39,865 nt of DNA. Source: Candidatus Parcubacteria bacterium (GTDB lineage: Bacteria; Patescibacteriota; Minisyncoccia; Phycocordibacterales; JAKAEA01). The stretch is from contig JAIFWI010000005.1 in assembly GCA_019661945.1 (NCBI GenBank), positions 1 to 39,865 of the forward strand. Direction: 5' to 3'. Each line of letters starts with the position of its first letter. Position 1 is the first letter of the stretch. Below, in pieces: positions 16,231-23,891 of the stretch. Both the position numbers and the translations under genes were made by a program. Under the pieces are notes generated by a model, which saw only the letters and a program-made list of their open reading frames with translations, made no database searches and had not been told where the DNA came from.

Positions 16231-16488
16231 CTACCCTGCCTTGTTGTCCTTCGCCTTTTTTGCTTTTGCCAACCTCTCGAGAAGACCCGGGGCTAGCTCT
16301 GCCAGGTTCTCTTCCGACATGAGCCCGAGAACTTGTGCTTGAATGACTTCATCCTGCAGAACAAACCATTCAACCATTCTGGATAAGGCATCAATCTGCG
16401 TCATACCTCTTCTTTCGCAGAGATCATCGAGATTCTGCTTTGCCTGAGTTGTGAGCTGAAGACGGACGACTCCTCTTTTAGCACCCAT
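16231..16488 (-). CDS. Ribbon-helix-helix (CopG/Arc-type) DNA-binding protein
   Basis: This small 85-aa protein has the RHH pattern: a basic beta strand (GVVRLQLTTQA, residues 6-16), helix A (KQNLDDLCERRG) and helix B (TQIDALSRMVEWFVLQDE). A longer C-terminal helix (LLERLAKAKKAKD) follows. It is probably a dimeric transcriptional regulator, perhaps acting on its own promoter, which carries palindromes. No toxin gene is adjacent, so an antitoxin role is unsupported. It has a strong Shine-Dalgarno (aaggaga) and its own promoter and terminator. Confidence 0.75.
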   Translation of the reverse strand: MGAKRGVVRLQLTTQAKQNLDDLCERRGMTQIDALSRMVEWFVLQDEVIQAQVLGLMSEENLAELAPGLLERLAKAKKAKDNKAG

Positions 16489-16501
16489 GAGGGTTCTCCT
16501 T

Positions 16502-16557
16502 GGGTTAAACCCGGTTTAGACTGGCACTACATTACACATATATCAAAAGTTCGTCAA
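16502..16557 (-). promoter_or_regulatory. Promoter and palindromic operator candidate of the RHH gene
   Basis: The minus strand has TTGACG (16557-16552) and TGTAAT (16536-16531), 15 nt apart. Just downstream are two overlapping palindromes, TAAACCCGGTTTA (16506-16518) and GGGTTAAACCC (16502-16512), placed where a repressor would block transcription. This fits autoregulation by the RHH protein but is inference. Confidence 0.5.
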
Positions 16558-16558
16558 T

Positions 16559-16599
16559 AACAAAAACTCCCCTGAAATAATCGAGAGGAGTTTTTGTTT
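16559..16599 (-). terminator. Bidirectional terminator after the LPYTG surface-protein gene
   Basis: AACAAAAACTCC pairs with GGAGTTTTTGTT across a short loop region with A/T tracts on both sides, 18 nt beyond the surface-protein stop codon. Confidence 0.75.
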
Positions 16600-16616
16600 A
16601 CTTATGTAACTTAGTT

Positions 16617-19124
16617 TTAAAGATACGGATAGACTGACTTTACTTTGTCTGCTGTGACAAGAATCCAAGCATCTGTTGCATCCTTAAAGTTATCAACTAC
16701 TTGGCCAAGAATAACCCGGCTGACATCAATATTGTTGTTTGTACCTCGGGCAAGCATCTCAAGTGCATCTTGAGAAACACTTGCCTTCTTATTCTGAGCT
16801 GCCTTTTCAACAGCTGAGTAGAATATTGGTGCAGTTTCTGCAATTGGAATATCTCTAATAGAGCGTTCTGAAATAGCAGGTCCTTCATAGGCAAGCGGCG
16901 CACGTGAGTGAACTAAGAACTGGCTGACTGTCATACCCTGCTTCTTTGCTTTTCGCAAAATCAAGTAGTATGCCAAGCCGCCACTCCAAATCAAGAGAGC
17001 CAGAATGAAGAGACCAATTTTAATATTGTCAGCTGCGCCGGTGTATGGCAATTGACTCAAATATACTCCACCTGATTTATTTGGAGGATAATAGTCTTGA
17101 GTTACGCCGACAATAGGATTTGATCGAACATCCATGTAGCAGGTCTTGTAGATTGTTTGATTACCAGAAGTGATAGCAACCGTGGCCTGCTTTTGACCTG
17201 AGTAATTATATTGTTTCGTTACTGAAGTGCCGTAACCTGAAAGCCCGTCCGTACCGCTCCATGAGTAGCTGTAATTTCCGTAGTAATTATTATTTCCATA
17301 ATAATTATTTCCGTATTGTCCGCCTGAAGCATTGACTGACCAGGTTACAGTTTCATTTACATTAGCTGTATTTGGACTTGCCCAGCATGAGCCGCTCAAA
17401 TCATTATTGGTGTAATTATCTTGATAGACATTAGTATTACATTGAGCGTTTGCGCTTTGACCATTTGAGTAGACAGTGACATATGCATATTTATTTCCGG
17501 TCGAGTGATACGTCTGGGTTGCCCAGCTATTATTTCCTCCGAGACCATCGGTGCCATTCCATGAGTATGAATAGTTTCCTTGGCCGCCTGAAGCGTACGC
17601 ATTATATGTCACACTTGAACCGGTATGAACTGAACCATTGTTCACCGTACAGTAGAGGGAAATGCTTGGATTGGTGTAGACATTGTCCTGGCGATTTTTG
17701 AAGACGACGCCAACACATTGTGAACCAGCAGAGACATATACATTTCCATTTGAAGGGGTGATGTTGAAATTATTCCAACCACTTGGCACGCTTTCAGTGA
17801 CCGTGTGATTTCCTACTGGTACATCATAGAAGTAGGCATTACCGTTTGAATTGTTGTACGCAACACGGTCATTATCTAATCGGAACGTAAATTGAGGTGA
17901 AACATTCAAGCGACTGCCGTTTTGATCATAAGCTTCCTTGAGGATAGCAATACAACCTCTCTCAGGAGCTGGTGTTGGGCTTGGTGAAGCGCTGACACAA
18001 TTTGAAAGGGTGACGGTATCAACTGGACTTGATTCATTTGCAGCTGGGTAGTAAATCCGAACGCGGTATGTTTGACCTTGATTGAAGGCTAGAGTTCCAG
18101 ATTTGCCGCCAAATCCAGAGAAATCATTGAAGTTACCTAAGGTAATATCAGTTACACCTGAAGAAACTGCTTTTGACCAACCGCCATTATTGAAGTTTGA
18201 TTCATTGGTAACATTAATGTGATAGCCTTGTGAACCGCGGTTTGCTGAGTTCCAGGTAATTCGGAGTTTCGCAGAATTGTACTCACAAAATGATGTAGCA
18301 TTTGGTGTTTGGATGTTTGGCATCTCAGCAGCCTTCTTTTTATTTTTGAAGGTGATGTGATAACAGGTACTTGGGCCATCATGAGCGCGCTGAACATTAA
18401 CATCATATGAGTTATCGCTTGGCGTCATCAGAACATAGTCAGAATCGAGCACTTCTGAAACAACATAGCGACCGAAAGAGAGATTATCAAAGGTTACTTG
18501 GTCACGGCTGTCAGTAGTCAATTGCTGGCCGTTTTGAAGTCGAAATGTAAATCGCTCTGGATTTGAAACTCGGGTGGTGCCATTTGATTCGTACACTTCC
18601 TTGAATACTTCGATACAACCTCGGCCTGGAGCTGGGGTTGGCGTAGGAGTTGCATGTGGTGTTGGTGTCGGAGTTGGTTGTGTTCCTCGTGAACAAAGCG
18701 TACCAGTATTGTGTACCTGATCGGCAAGAAGACGTTCGCGATACATTGCTCCATTTCGGAATGAAGTAATAAGGTCGCCATAAAAAACATCGGCCTGATA
18801 TTTACAGCTTGGTGTATCGGCGTGAAGAGTCAAAAGTTTGCCTGGACCAATAGTTCGAACATCTGAATCCAAGAGCTCTTGAGCAGTGAATTCATTTGAG
18901 AACCATTTGTAGGTCGCAAAACCAACCTTGTATGAACAGGTTGCTGAATTATTCTTAACCGTGCCGGCTGACCCATTAATACTGCCAATGAGGTCTCGCT
19001 CAGCGCTACAATTACTCTGAGCCTGGGCAAATGAGAAATTGCCCTGTAATACTTGATACATGCCAAAGGCCGCTACCGCTACAATAACAATAGAACCAAT
19101 AAATAGTAAAATCTTTTTCAACAT
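16617..19124 (-). CDS. Large sortase-anchored surface protein with LPYTG motif
   Basis: This 835-aa exported protein has an N-terminal signal or transmembrane segment (KKILLFIGSIVIVAVAAFGMYQ). A Thr-Pro repeat linker lies at about 150-168. Two prealbumin/SdrD-B-like domains each start with RGCI (GRGCIEVFKE near 168; ERGCIAILKE near 385) and have the SFGRYVVSE / PVGNHTVTE pattern. Later there are two PKD-like, Asn/Tyr/Gly-rich domains (ASGGQGNYSYSWNGTDGLGG and a second copy). LPYTG at 692-696 precedes a transmembrane segment (about 702-722) and RKAKK. Unlike normal sortase substrates, about 110 more residues follow (KKASVSQDALEMLARGTN...), predicted to be cytoplasmic. The sortase gene is immediately upstream. 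Confidence 0.85.
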   Translation of the reverse strand: MLKKILLFIGSIVIVAVAAFGMYQVLQGNFSFAQAQSNCSAERDLIGSINGSAGTVKNNSATCSYKVGFATYKWFSNEFTAQELLDSDVRTIGPGKLLTLHADTPSCKYQADVFYGDLITSFRNGAMYRERLLADQVHNTGTLCSRGTQPTPTPTPHATPTPTPAPGRGCIEVFKEVYESNGTTRVSNPERFTFRLQNGQQLTTDSRDQVTFDNLSFGRYVVSEVLDSDYVLMTPSDNSYDVNVQRAHDGPSTCYHITFKNKKKAAEMPNIQTPNATSFCEYNSAKLRITWNSANRGSQGYHINVTNESNFNNGGWSKAVSSGVTDITLGNFNDFSGFGGKSGTLAFNQGQTYRVRIYYPAANESSPVDTVTLSNCVSASPSPTPAPERGCIAILKEAYDQNGSRLNVSPQFTFRLDNDRVAYNNSNGNAYFYDVPVGNHTVTESVPSGWNNFNITPSNGNVYVSAGSQCVGVVFKNRQDNVYTNPSISLYCTVNNGSVHTGSSVTYNAYASGGQGNYSYSWNGTDGLGGNNSWATQTYHSTGNKYAYVTVYSNGQSANAQCNTNVYQDNYTNNDLSGSCWASPNTANVNETVTWSVNASGGQYGNNYYGNNNYYGNYSYSWSGTDGLSGYGTSVTKQYNYSGQKQATVAITSGNQTIYKTCYMDVRSNPIVGVTQDYYPPNKSGGVYLSQLPYTGAADNIKIGLFILALLIWSGGLAYYLILRKAKKQGMTVSQFLVHSRAPLAYEGPAISERSIRDIPIAETAPIFYSAVEKAAQNKKASVSQDALEMLARGTNNNIDVSRVILGQVVDNFKDATDAWILVTADKVKSVYPYL

Positions 19125-19199
19125 ATGCTTTTCTTAACTCGTAATACCGCTGATAATACTGACTACTGACATTCTGACCTACCTTGATTTCTGGCTTAG

Positions 19200-19228
19200 A
19201 CTATATAACAATCTCATCTGATAGTCAA
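19200..19228 (-). promoter_or_regulatory. Predicted promoter of the surface-protein gene
   Basis: TTGACT (19228-19223), 17 nt, TATAGT (19205-19200) on the minus strand. The -35 overlaps the sortase stop codon. The leader would be about 70 nt, much longer than for the leaderless housekeeping genes here. Confidence 0.7.
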
Positions 19229-19923
19229 AGGGTACGGGACGAAACAAAAGAGGCCTCAACTATAAAACGCTCCTCCTTTTGACCAAAGACGTTACAGGTG
19301 ACCAAAGTTATCATATTACGGGTACTGGTCAGGTCGACAAAAGCCTCATCACTTTCAACAAGTGAAAAGGCGGTTACCTTGTACACATACTCTTTTCCTG
19401 CTGACTGAACCCGAATTTTATCATTGACGTTCAGCTCGCGGACCTTGGTGAAAATTTTATAGGCTTGATTATTGATGACCTTCAGGCTTGAGCTATGACC
19501 GAATAAGAACGTATTGCCATATCCCAAGGTACCTGAGCCCGGATAGCGCACCACTCCGCGCAAGAGATAGTCGTTTAAAACGGCATTATCAGTAGAAGGC
19601 GGCGTATTAACGACAGCATTAACGCCTATTTTTTCGATGATAATCCGCTTTGGTAATTCTCCTTTTGAATTAATAGAAGCGGTCGGTTTCGGTGTTGGAG
19701 TAGGTGTCGGCTTGCGTGAAGTAGACGCTCGGGCTCGAGGTGTCGGTGAAGGCACAACTTCAGTCGAACTTTGAACCTTGAGCTCATCAGGCACCCCGCC
19801 TAAGGCGTACAATACAGCAAACGTGACCGTGCCGATGCAGATAACATACCACAGCAAAAGAAACTTGAATTTCCAGACAAGATCAAGGAAACTTATTTTT
19901 TCTCTCTCGGGGTATTGACTCAT
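19225..19923 (-). CDS. Sortase (class D/E-like transpeptidase)
   Basis: Sortases cleave LPxTG-type motifs and attach the protein to the envelope. This 232-aa protein has an N-terminal transmembrane anchor (about 15-40), a Pro/Thr linker (PTPTPTPKP) and a catalytic domain. The catalytic His is in FLFGHSSSL, the Cys in ITLVTCNVFG and the Arg in QKEERFIVEA. The order and spacing fit class D/E-type enzymes, but the class is not certain. The adjacent downstream gene encodes an LPYTG protein, its likely substrate. A good promoter precedes it. Confidence 0.9.
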   Translation of the reverse strand: MSQYPEREKISFLDLVWKFKFLLLWYVICIGTVTFAVLYALGGVPDELKVQSSTEVVPSPTPRARASTSRKPTPTPTPKPTASINSKGELPKRIIIEKIGVNAVVNTPPSTDNAVLNDYLLRGVVRYPGSGTLGYGNTFLFGHSSSLKVINNQAYKIFTKVRELNVNDKIRVQSAGKEYVYKVTAFSLVESDEAFVDLTSTRNMITLVTCNVFGQKEERFIVEASFVSSRTL

Positions 19924-19958
19924 GTGTAAAATATTGTAATATAGAAGGAAACGAGAGC

Positions 19959-19987
19959 ATTATACATTTAAAATTAAGCTAAGTCAA
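19959..19987 (-). promoter_or_regulatory. Predicted promoter of the sortase gene
   Basis: TTGACT (19987-19982), 17 nt, TATAAT (19964-19959) on the minus strand. This is near consensus, with a leader of about 30 nt. It lies in the 72-bp gap shared with the divergent CARDB gene. Confidence 0.75.
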
Positions 19988-19995
19988 TAACCTCT

Positions 19996-21420
19996 ATGGA
20001 ACAGAACAATCAGGGTGGTAAGCAGGGACCGACAACAACAGTCAAAGTACTCGTATTATTGGGGCTTATTGTGCTGCTTGTTCTAGGTATTTTATTGCCT
20101 ATTAAACTTGTGCCAAATGCAGTCACAAGCACAAAAAGTTTCTTCTCTCGAATCTTTAATCGTGACAGCGTTACTTTAGAAGTTGATAAAGATGAACTCA
20201 ACTCAGGTGAACCTTTTGTTCTATCTTGGAATGGAGGCACACGCGAAAATGGTTCCTATATTTTAAGTTACTCGTGTATTGATGGTGTTCGAATAGAAAC
20301 ATCAGTCAATCAGCCCTTTGAGCGTATTACTTGTGACAGCCAGTTTTATTTTTCGCCTACGGAAAATGAAATCGAGCTTACGGTTGTGTCTGAGCGAAGC
20401 CGCGAGGTAGATATTCCGGTAACCCTTTCATTCCTCGAAAATTCTGCTTCAGAACCAACAGAGCTTGGTACTATTTCCTTATTTGTGACAAATCCCGCTA
20501 TTGATGCCAATGCACCTCTGCCAACTGCTACTCCTACACCCCGCCCAAGTACGACACCGACACCAAGCGCTACACCAAAGCCAACTCCAAAACCGGCTGC
20601 TCCTGCTCCAGTTAAAACTACTCCACAAAAAGTCAGCCGGCCTTCAAATCCAAATGGTCAGCCAGATTTGGCAGTCCAGATTCTCGAAGTCGGATATTTA
20701 AATCCACAAACAAATAAATTTGTGCCATTCCATGCTGCTACAAGCAATATGCGTGCTGCGGTTAAATTTGTAGTTATCAATAATGGTGATAAAAATACCG
20801 GCAACTGGAGTTTCAAAGCTACTCTGCCTTCTGACACAAATCCAACCTACACGGCCGTCAACCGCGAAAATTTGGGCCCAGGAGATGGCATTGAATATGT
20901 TCTTGGATTTGAGCGCTTGAATAATACTCGAGACAATACCATTACCATTGTTGTTGATCCAGAAAATCAGATTTACGAATCACGAGAAAATAACAATAGC
21001 TATTCTGCGAAAATTACTAACCCCCAAGCAGGCACTTCTTACAATCCATACTATCCAAATAATAATTCTGGCACTGTCATTAATACCTACGGCAAACCAG
21101 ATTTAGCTGTAAGTCTTGTCGATGCTCGAGTCGAGAATAGCAACCGTGCAGTTATTCAGTTTGAAGTTCGGAACATTGGTGACCGACCTACAGGCTCATT
21201 CCGCTTCCGAGCCAATCTTCCCTCAAGCGGAAACTCTGAGTTCACTTCAAGTTATATGAATTCACTCGAACCTAGTGCTCGTGTAACTTTCACCGTCAAC
21301 TTTGAAAATCTGCAAAATTATGGAAACAATACAGCGACGATCACCATTGATCCATATAATGAAGTTTCTGAAACCAACGAAGGCAATAACTCTCTGACTG
21401 CAACAGTGTATCGATACTAA
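19996..21420 (+). CDS. Membrane-anchored surface protein with two CARDB domains
   Basis: This 474-aa protein has an N-terminal transmembrane segment (about 14-36, VLVLLGLIVLLVLGILLPI). A beta-rich region follows (50-165), then a Thr-Pro/Lys-Pro linker (about 175-215), and two CARDB-type adhesion-like domains starting GQPDLAVQILEVGYL (about 220) and GKPDLAVSLVDARVEN (about 367). Each ends in the ENNNSYSA / EGNNSLTA pattern typical of CARDB. There is no LPxTG motif, so it is held by its N-terminal helix. It is divergent from the sortase gene and uses a similar TPTP linker, so it probably belongs to the same surface module. Confidence 0.85.
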   Translation: MEQNNQGGKQGPTTTVKVLVLLGLIVLLVLGILLPIKLVPNAVTSTKSFFSRIFNRDSVTLEVDKDELNSGEPFVLSWNGGTRENGSYILSYSCIDGVRIETSVNQPFERITCDSQFYFSPTENEIELTVVSERSREVDIPVTLSFLENSASEPTELGTISLFVTNPAIDANAPLPTATPTPRPSTTPTPSATPKPTPKPAAPAPVKTTPQKVSRPSNPNGQPDLAVQILEVGYLNPQTNKFVPFHAATSNMRAAVKFVVINNGDKNTGNWSFKATLPSDTNPTYTAVNRENLGPGDGIEYVLGFERLNNTRDNTITIVVDPENQIYESRENNNSYSAKITNPQAGTSYNPYYPNNNSGTVINTYGKPDLAVSLVDARVENSNRAVIQFEVRNIGDRPTGSFRFRANLPSSGNSEFTSSYMNSLEPSARVTFTVNFENLQNYGNNTATITIDPYNEVSETNEGNNSLTATVYRY

Positions 21421-23513
21421 ATATCAACATTCGCTTTACGCGCGTTTGATTGGATGAAACTTTTTCGGGATGGGACATCAGTACCCATCAAAATATCAAA
21501 AATTTTGTCTGCCTCGGCTCCATCTTCTACCGTCACTTTTTTGAGGATGCGGTTATTAACATCCATGGTCGTTTCTTTCAATTCCTCAGCATTCATTTCT
21601 CCAAGACCTTTATATCGATTGATGACGATTTTCATTTTTCGGCCAGGCTTATCTTCATCAGCTTCTATCTCTATCTCAGTTTCTCCTGCCTCGGAGTCGC
21701 TGCTGCCTGTGACAGTGCCCTGCGGTTGTTCAAGTACCTGAATAATTTCTTCGGGTGCATCTTTGCCGACAATCTTGTCTCTTTCCTCATCAGAATATGC
21801 ATAGAAAACTTCTTTACCTTTTTTAATTTTAAAGAGCGGCGGCTGGGCAATATAGATAAAGCCTCCATCAATAAGCGGTCGGAAATGTCGATAGAATAGG
21901 GTCAAAAGCAACGTTCGGATGTGAGAACCGTCTACGTCGGCATCAGTAGCAATGATGACTTTATGGTATCGCAGTTTTGTAACATCAAAAGTATCACCAA
22001 TAGCTGTACCCAATGCCAAAATAAGTGACTTTACTTCATTTGAAGCCAACATTTTATCAAGGCGAGCCCGCTCAACATTCAAAATTTTACCTCGCAATGG
22101 TAACACAGCTTGAATACGGCGATCTCGGCCTTGCTTTGCCGTACCACCTGCAGAGTCTCCTTCCACAATAAAGAGTTCCGATTCTGAAGCATCTTTTGAT
22201 TGGCAGTCGGCCAATTTTCCAGGAAGAGCAAAACCTTCAAGGGCACCTTTTCGCAGCACTGAATCTTTAGCGGCTTTTGCCGCCTTGCGGGCTTTGAGAG
22301 CAAGAATTACTTTTGAAATAATACTTCGGGCATCATCAGGATTTTCTTCCAAAAAGAATTCAAATGCCTCACCGAAAACTGATTCCACCATACCTCGAGC
22401 TTCAACAGTACCAAGTTTGGCTTTAGTCTGACCTTCAAATTGAATCTCACGGATTTTTACAGAGATAACGGCAGTTAATCCTTCAAGGACATCGTCACCG
22501 GTAAAATTATCTTCAGATTCTTTAATTAAATTATTCTTTCGGCCGTAGGCATTTAATGTTCTGGTCAAAGCAGTCTTAAAACCAGTGATATGCGTGCCAC
22601 CCTCTGAGTTATAAATATTATTGGCAAATGGCAGAATGCGAGAACTGATATCATCTACGTACTGTAAGGCGACCTCTACTGTTTCATATTCATTTGTTGG
22701 CTTATCTACGTAAAAAATATTGCGATGAATTGGTTTCAAGAGACTATTTTGGAATTTAACGAGCGACTGCAAACCACCTTCGAAGTAGAACGACGTTGAC
22801 GGTACTTCAAGTCCAAGCTCACGGAAATAAAAAACATCATCGTCATTTATTTTTCCCTGATAGGCGCTGGCATCAATGACACTAATGCGCAATCCCTTAA
22901 CCAAATAAGCTTGCTGACGCATGTGAGTCACCACACGAGTGGAATCAAATTTTATTTCCTTGAAAATTTCGATGTCAGCATGAAATGACGTAATTGTGCC
23001 GTGGAGTTTCGAGGTACCAACTTTTTTGACCGCAGATTTTTTCTTGCCTTTTGAATACTCCTGCATGAATTCCCCGCCATCACGATGGACTCGAACTTTC
23101 ATGTAATCTGAAAGAGCGTTCACTACTGATGCGCCGACACCATGCAAACCTCCAGAAACCTTATAGCCTTCGCCACCGAACTTTCCGCCGGCATGAAGCG
23201 TAGTCATAATTGTTTCCAAAGCAGAGACTTTTGTCTGCTTGTGCATATCTACTGGAATTCCTCGGCCATTGTCCGTCACTCGAATGACTTGCCCTGGCAA
23301 AAGAACGATTTCAATGTCATTGGCAAAGCCGCCCATGGCCTCGTCACGGGAGTTGTCGAAGATTTCGGTAATGAGATGATGTAGTCCGTCTGGGCCAGTT
23401 GTACCAATATACATTCCTGGGCGCTTACGGACCGGTTCTAGGCCTTCCAGGACCTGAATATCCTCGGCGCTATAGGCGCTTTTCTTTACTTTTTTTGTCT
23501 CTGTTTTAGCCAT
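21417..23513 (-). CDS. gyrB: DNA gyrase subunit B
   Basis: This is the ATPase subunit of DNA gyrase. The GHKL ATPase part has EGLEPVRKRPGMYIG, EIFDNSRDEA and TDNGRGIPVD, then GGLHGVGASVVNALS. The TOPRIM part has VEGDSAGGTAKQGRDR, PLRGKILNVE and DADVDGSHIRTLLL. The C-terminus has the NRYKGLGEMN motif. I placed the start at ATG 23513 (MAKTETKKVKKS) because a -10 box lies inside the longer ORF of the track. It could formally be ParE, but it reads as the GyrB type. Its stop codon overlaps that of the convergent CARDB gene. Confidence 0.94.
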   Translation of the reverse strand: MAKTETKKVKKSAYSAEDIQVLEGLEPVRKRPGMYIGTTGPDGLHHLITEIFDNSRDEAMGGFANDIEIVLLPGQVIRVTDNGRGIPVDMHKQTKVSALETIMTTLHAGGKFGGEGYKVSGGLHGVGASVVNALSDYMKVRVHRDGGEFMQEYSKGKKKSAVKKVGTSKLHGTITSFHADIEIFKEIKFDSTRVVTHMRQQAYLVKGLRISVIDASAYQGKINDDDVFYFRELGLEVPSTSFYFEGGLQSLVKFQNSLLKPIHRNIFYVDKPTNEYETVEVALQYVDDISSRILPFANNIYNSEGGTHITGFKTALTRTLNAYGRKNNLIKESEDNFTGDDVLEGLTAVISVKIREIQFEGQTKAKLGTVEARGMVESVFGEAFEFFLEENPDDARSIISKVILALKARKAAKAAKDSVLRKGALEGFALPGKLADCQSKDASESELFIVEGDSAGGTAKQGRDRRIQAVLPLRGKILNVERARLDKMLASNEVKSLILALGTAIGDTFDVTKLRYHKVIIATDADVDGSHIRTLLLTLFYRHFRPLIDGGFIYIAQPPLFKIKKGKEVFYAYSDEERDKIVGKDAPEEIIQVLEQPQGTVTGSSDSEAGETEIEIEADEDKPGRKMKIVINRYKGLGEMNAEELKETTMDVNNRILKKVTVEDGAEADKIFDILMGTDVPSRKSFIQSNARKANVDI

Positions 23514-23526
23514 TTTTTGTCCGTAT

Positions 23527-23555
23527 ATTATAGCAAATTTCGAGCTAAAAACCAA
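23527..23555 (-). promoter_or_regulatory. Predicted promoter of gyrB
   Basis: TTGGTT (23555-23550), 17 nt, extended -10 TGcTATAAT (TATAAT 23532-23527) on the minus strand, 13 nt before the chosen ATG. Confidence 0.65.
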
Positions 23556-23626
23556 GTAAAAAACCTTTGACTTTTAGCTATAAATATAGCTTATTTTAAG
23601 CTTGAACTTAGGCCTAAAAATGCTTA

Positions 23627-23654
23627 TTGACTTTATACATGAGTATGATATAAT
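23627..23654 (+). promoter_or_regulatory. Strong promoter of the 23.66-23.88 kb RNA unit
   Basis: TTGACT (23627-23632), 16 nt, extended -10 TGaTATAAT (TATAAT 23649-23654). The start is predicted near 23661. Confidence 0.75.
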
Positions 23655-23751
23655 ACACCCAGCTGGAGCTTGGAGGATCACGTGATTCTCAGCTTCAGGT
23701 TCACATCATGTCTCCTCTCGGGCAGTTCGCCGAGAGAGAAGGGATTCTCTC

Positions 23752-23829
23752 ATGCGCCGTGGATGTCGCCCAATTCGCTACGCCGGAGGTTCACGCGTTC
23801 GATCCAAGCGTCGCCGTCGCATCCGCTGA
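23752..23829 (+). CDS. Possible Arg-rich microprotein (25 aa)
   Basis: This short ORF is below the track limit. It starts MRRGCRPIRYAGG, ends KRRRRIR, and stops before the terminator. A Shine-Dalgarno-like aaggga sits 7 nt before the ATG, inside the GAGAGAA/TTCTCTC hairpin, so its translation could be gated by RNA folding. The composition would suit an RNA-binding or ribosome-associated peptide, but Arg codons (CGN) are also what GC-rich RNA would produce by chance. I recognise no family. Confidence 0.3.
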   Translation: MRRGCRPIRYAGGSRVRSKRRRRIR

Positions 23830-23844
23830 TCCACCACGTTCTCC

Positions 23845-23876
23845 GCCCGACCCACACTGTGGTCGGGCTTTCGTTT
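23845..23876 (+). terminator. Terminator of the 23.66-23.88 kb RNA unit
   Basis: GCCCGACC-cacactgt-GGTCGGGC is followed by TTTCGTTT. The tail resembles that of the terminator at 34018-34056. Confidence 0.85.
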
Positions 23877-23891
23877 ATCTACATTTTAATA

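Larger units (their letters stand above)
23661..23876 (+). ncRNA. Structured transcript of about 215 nt, unassigned
   Basis: This GC-rich stretch in an AT-rich intergenic gap runs from a strong promoter to a strong terminator. The 5' end folds into a long imperfect hairpin (23663-23698, ATCACGTGAT at the tip). Next are two mutually exclusive hairpins: CTCTCGG...CCGAGAG, and GAGAGAA-GGGA-TTCTCTC, which share the gagag segment. I looked for SRP RNA (GGAAGGAAGC), tmRNA and RNase P landmarks and found none. It may be a novel small RNA, a 6S-like RNA, or an mRNA leader for the tiny ORF listed separately. The ORF-track entries over it (23670 and 23708) run through the terminator and are probably spurious. 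Confidence 0.55.

Noticed and set aside
16231-16488. Toxin-antitoxin system with the RHH protein as antitoxin
   Set aside because: No toxin-like ORF is adjacent. The gene is followed by its own terminator, and its neighbours are thrS and the surface-protein gene.
18600-18680. Repeats coding TPTPTP in the surface proteins as a CRISPR or tandem DNA repeat
   Set aside because: They are short codon-level repeats of a Pro/Thr linker; there are no spacers or conserved DNA units. No CRISPR array was seen in the window.
23661-23876. Assigning the RNA unit as SRP (4.5S) RNA
   Set aside because: The conserved GGAAGGAAGC apical motif is absent, and the overall fold is several hairpins rather than one rod.
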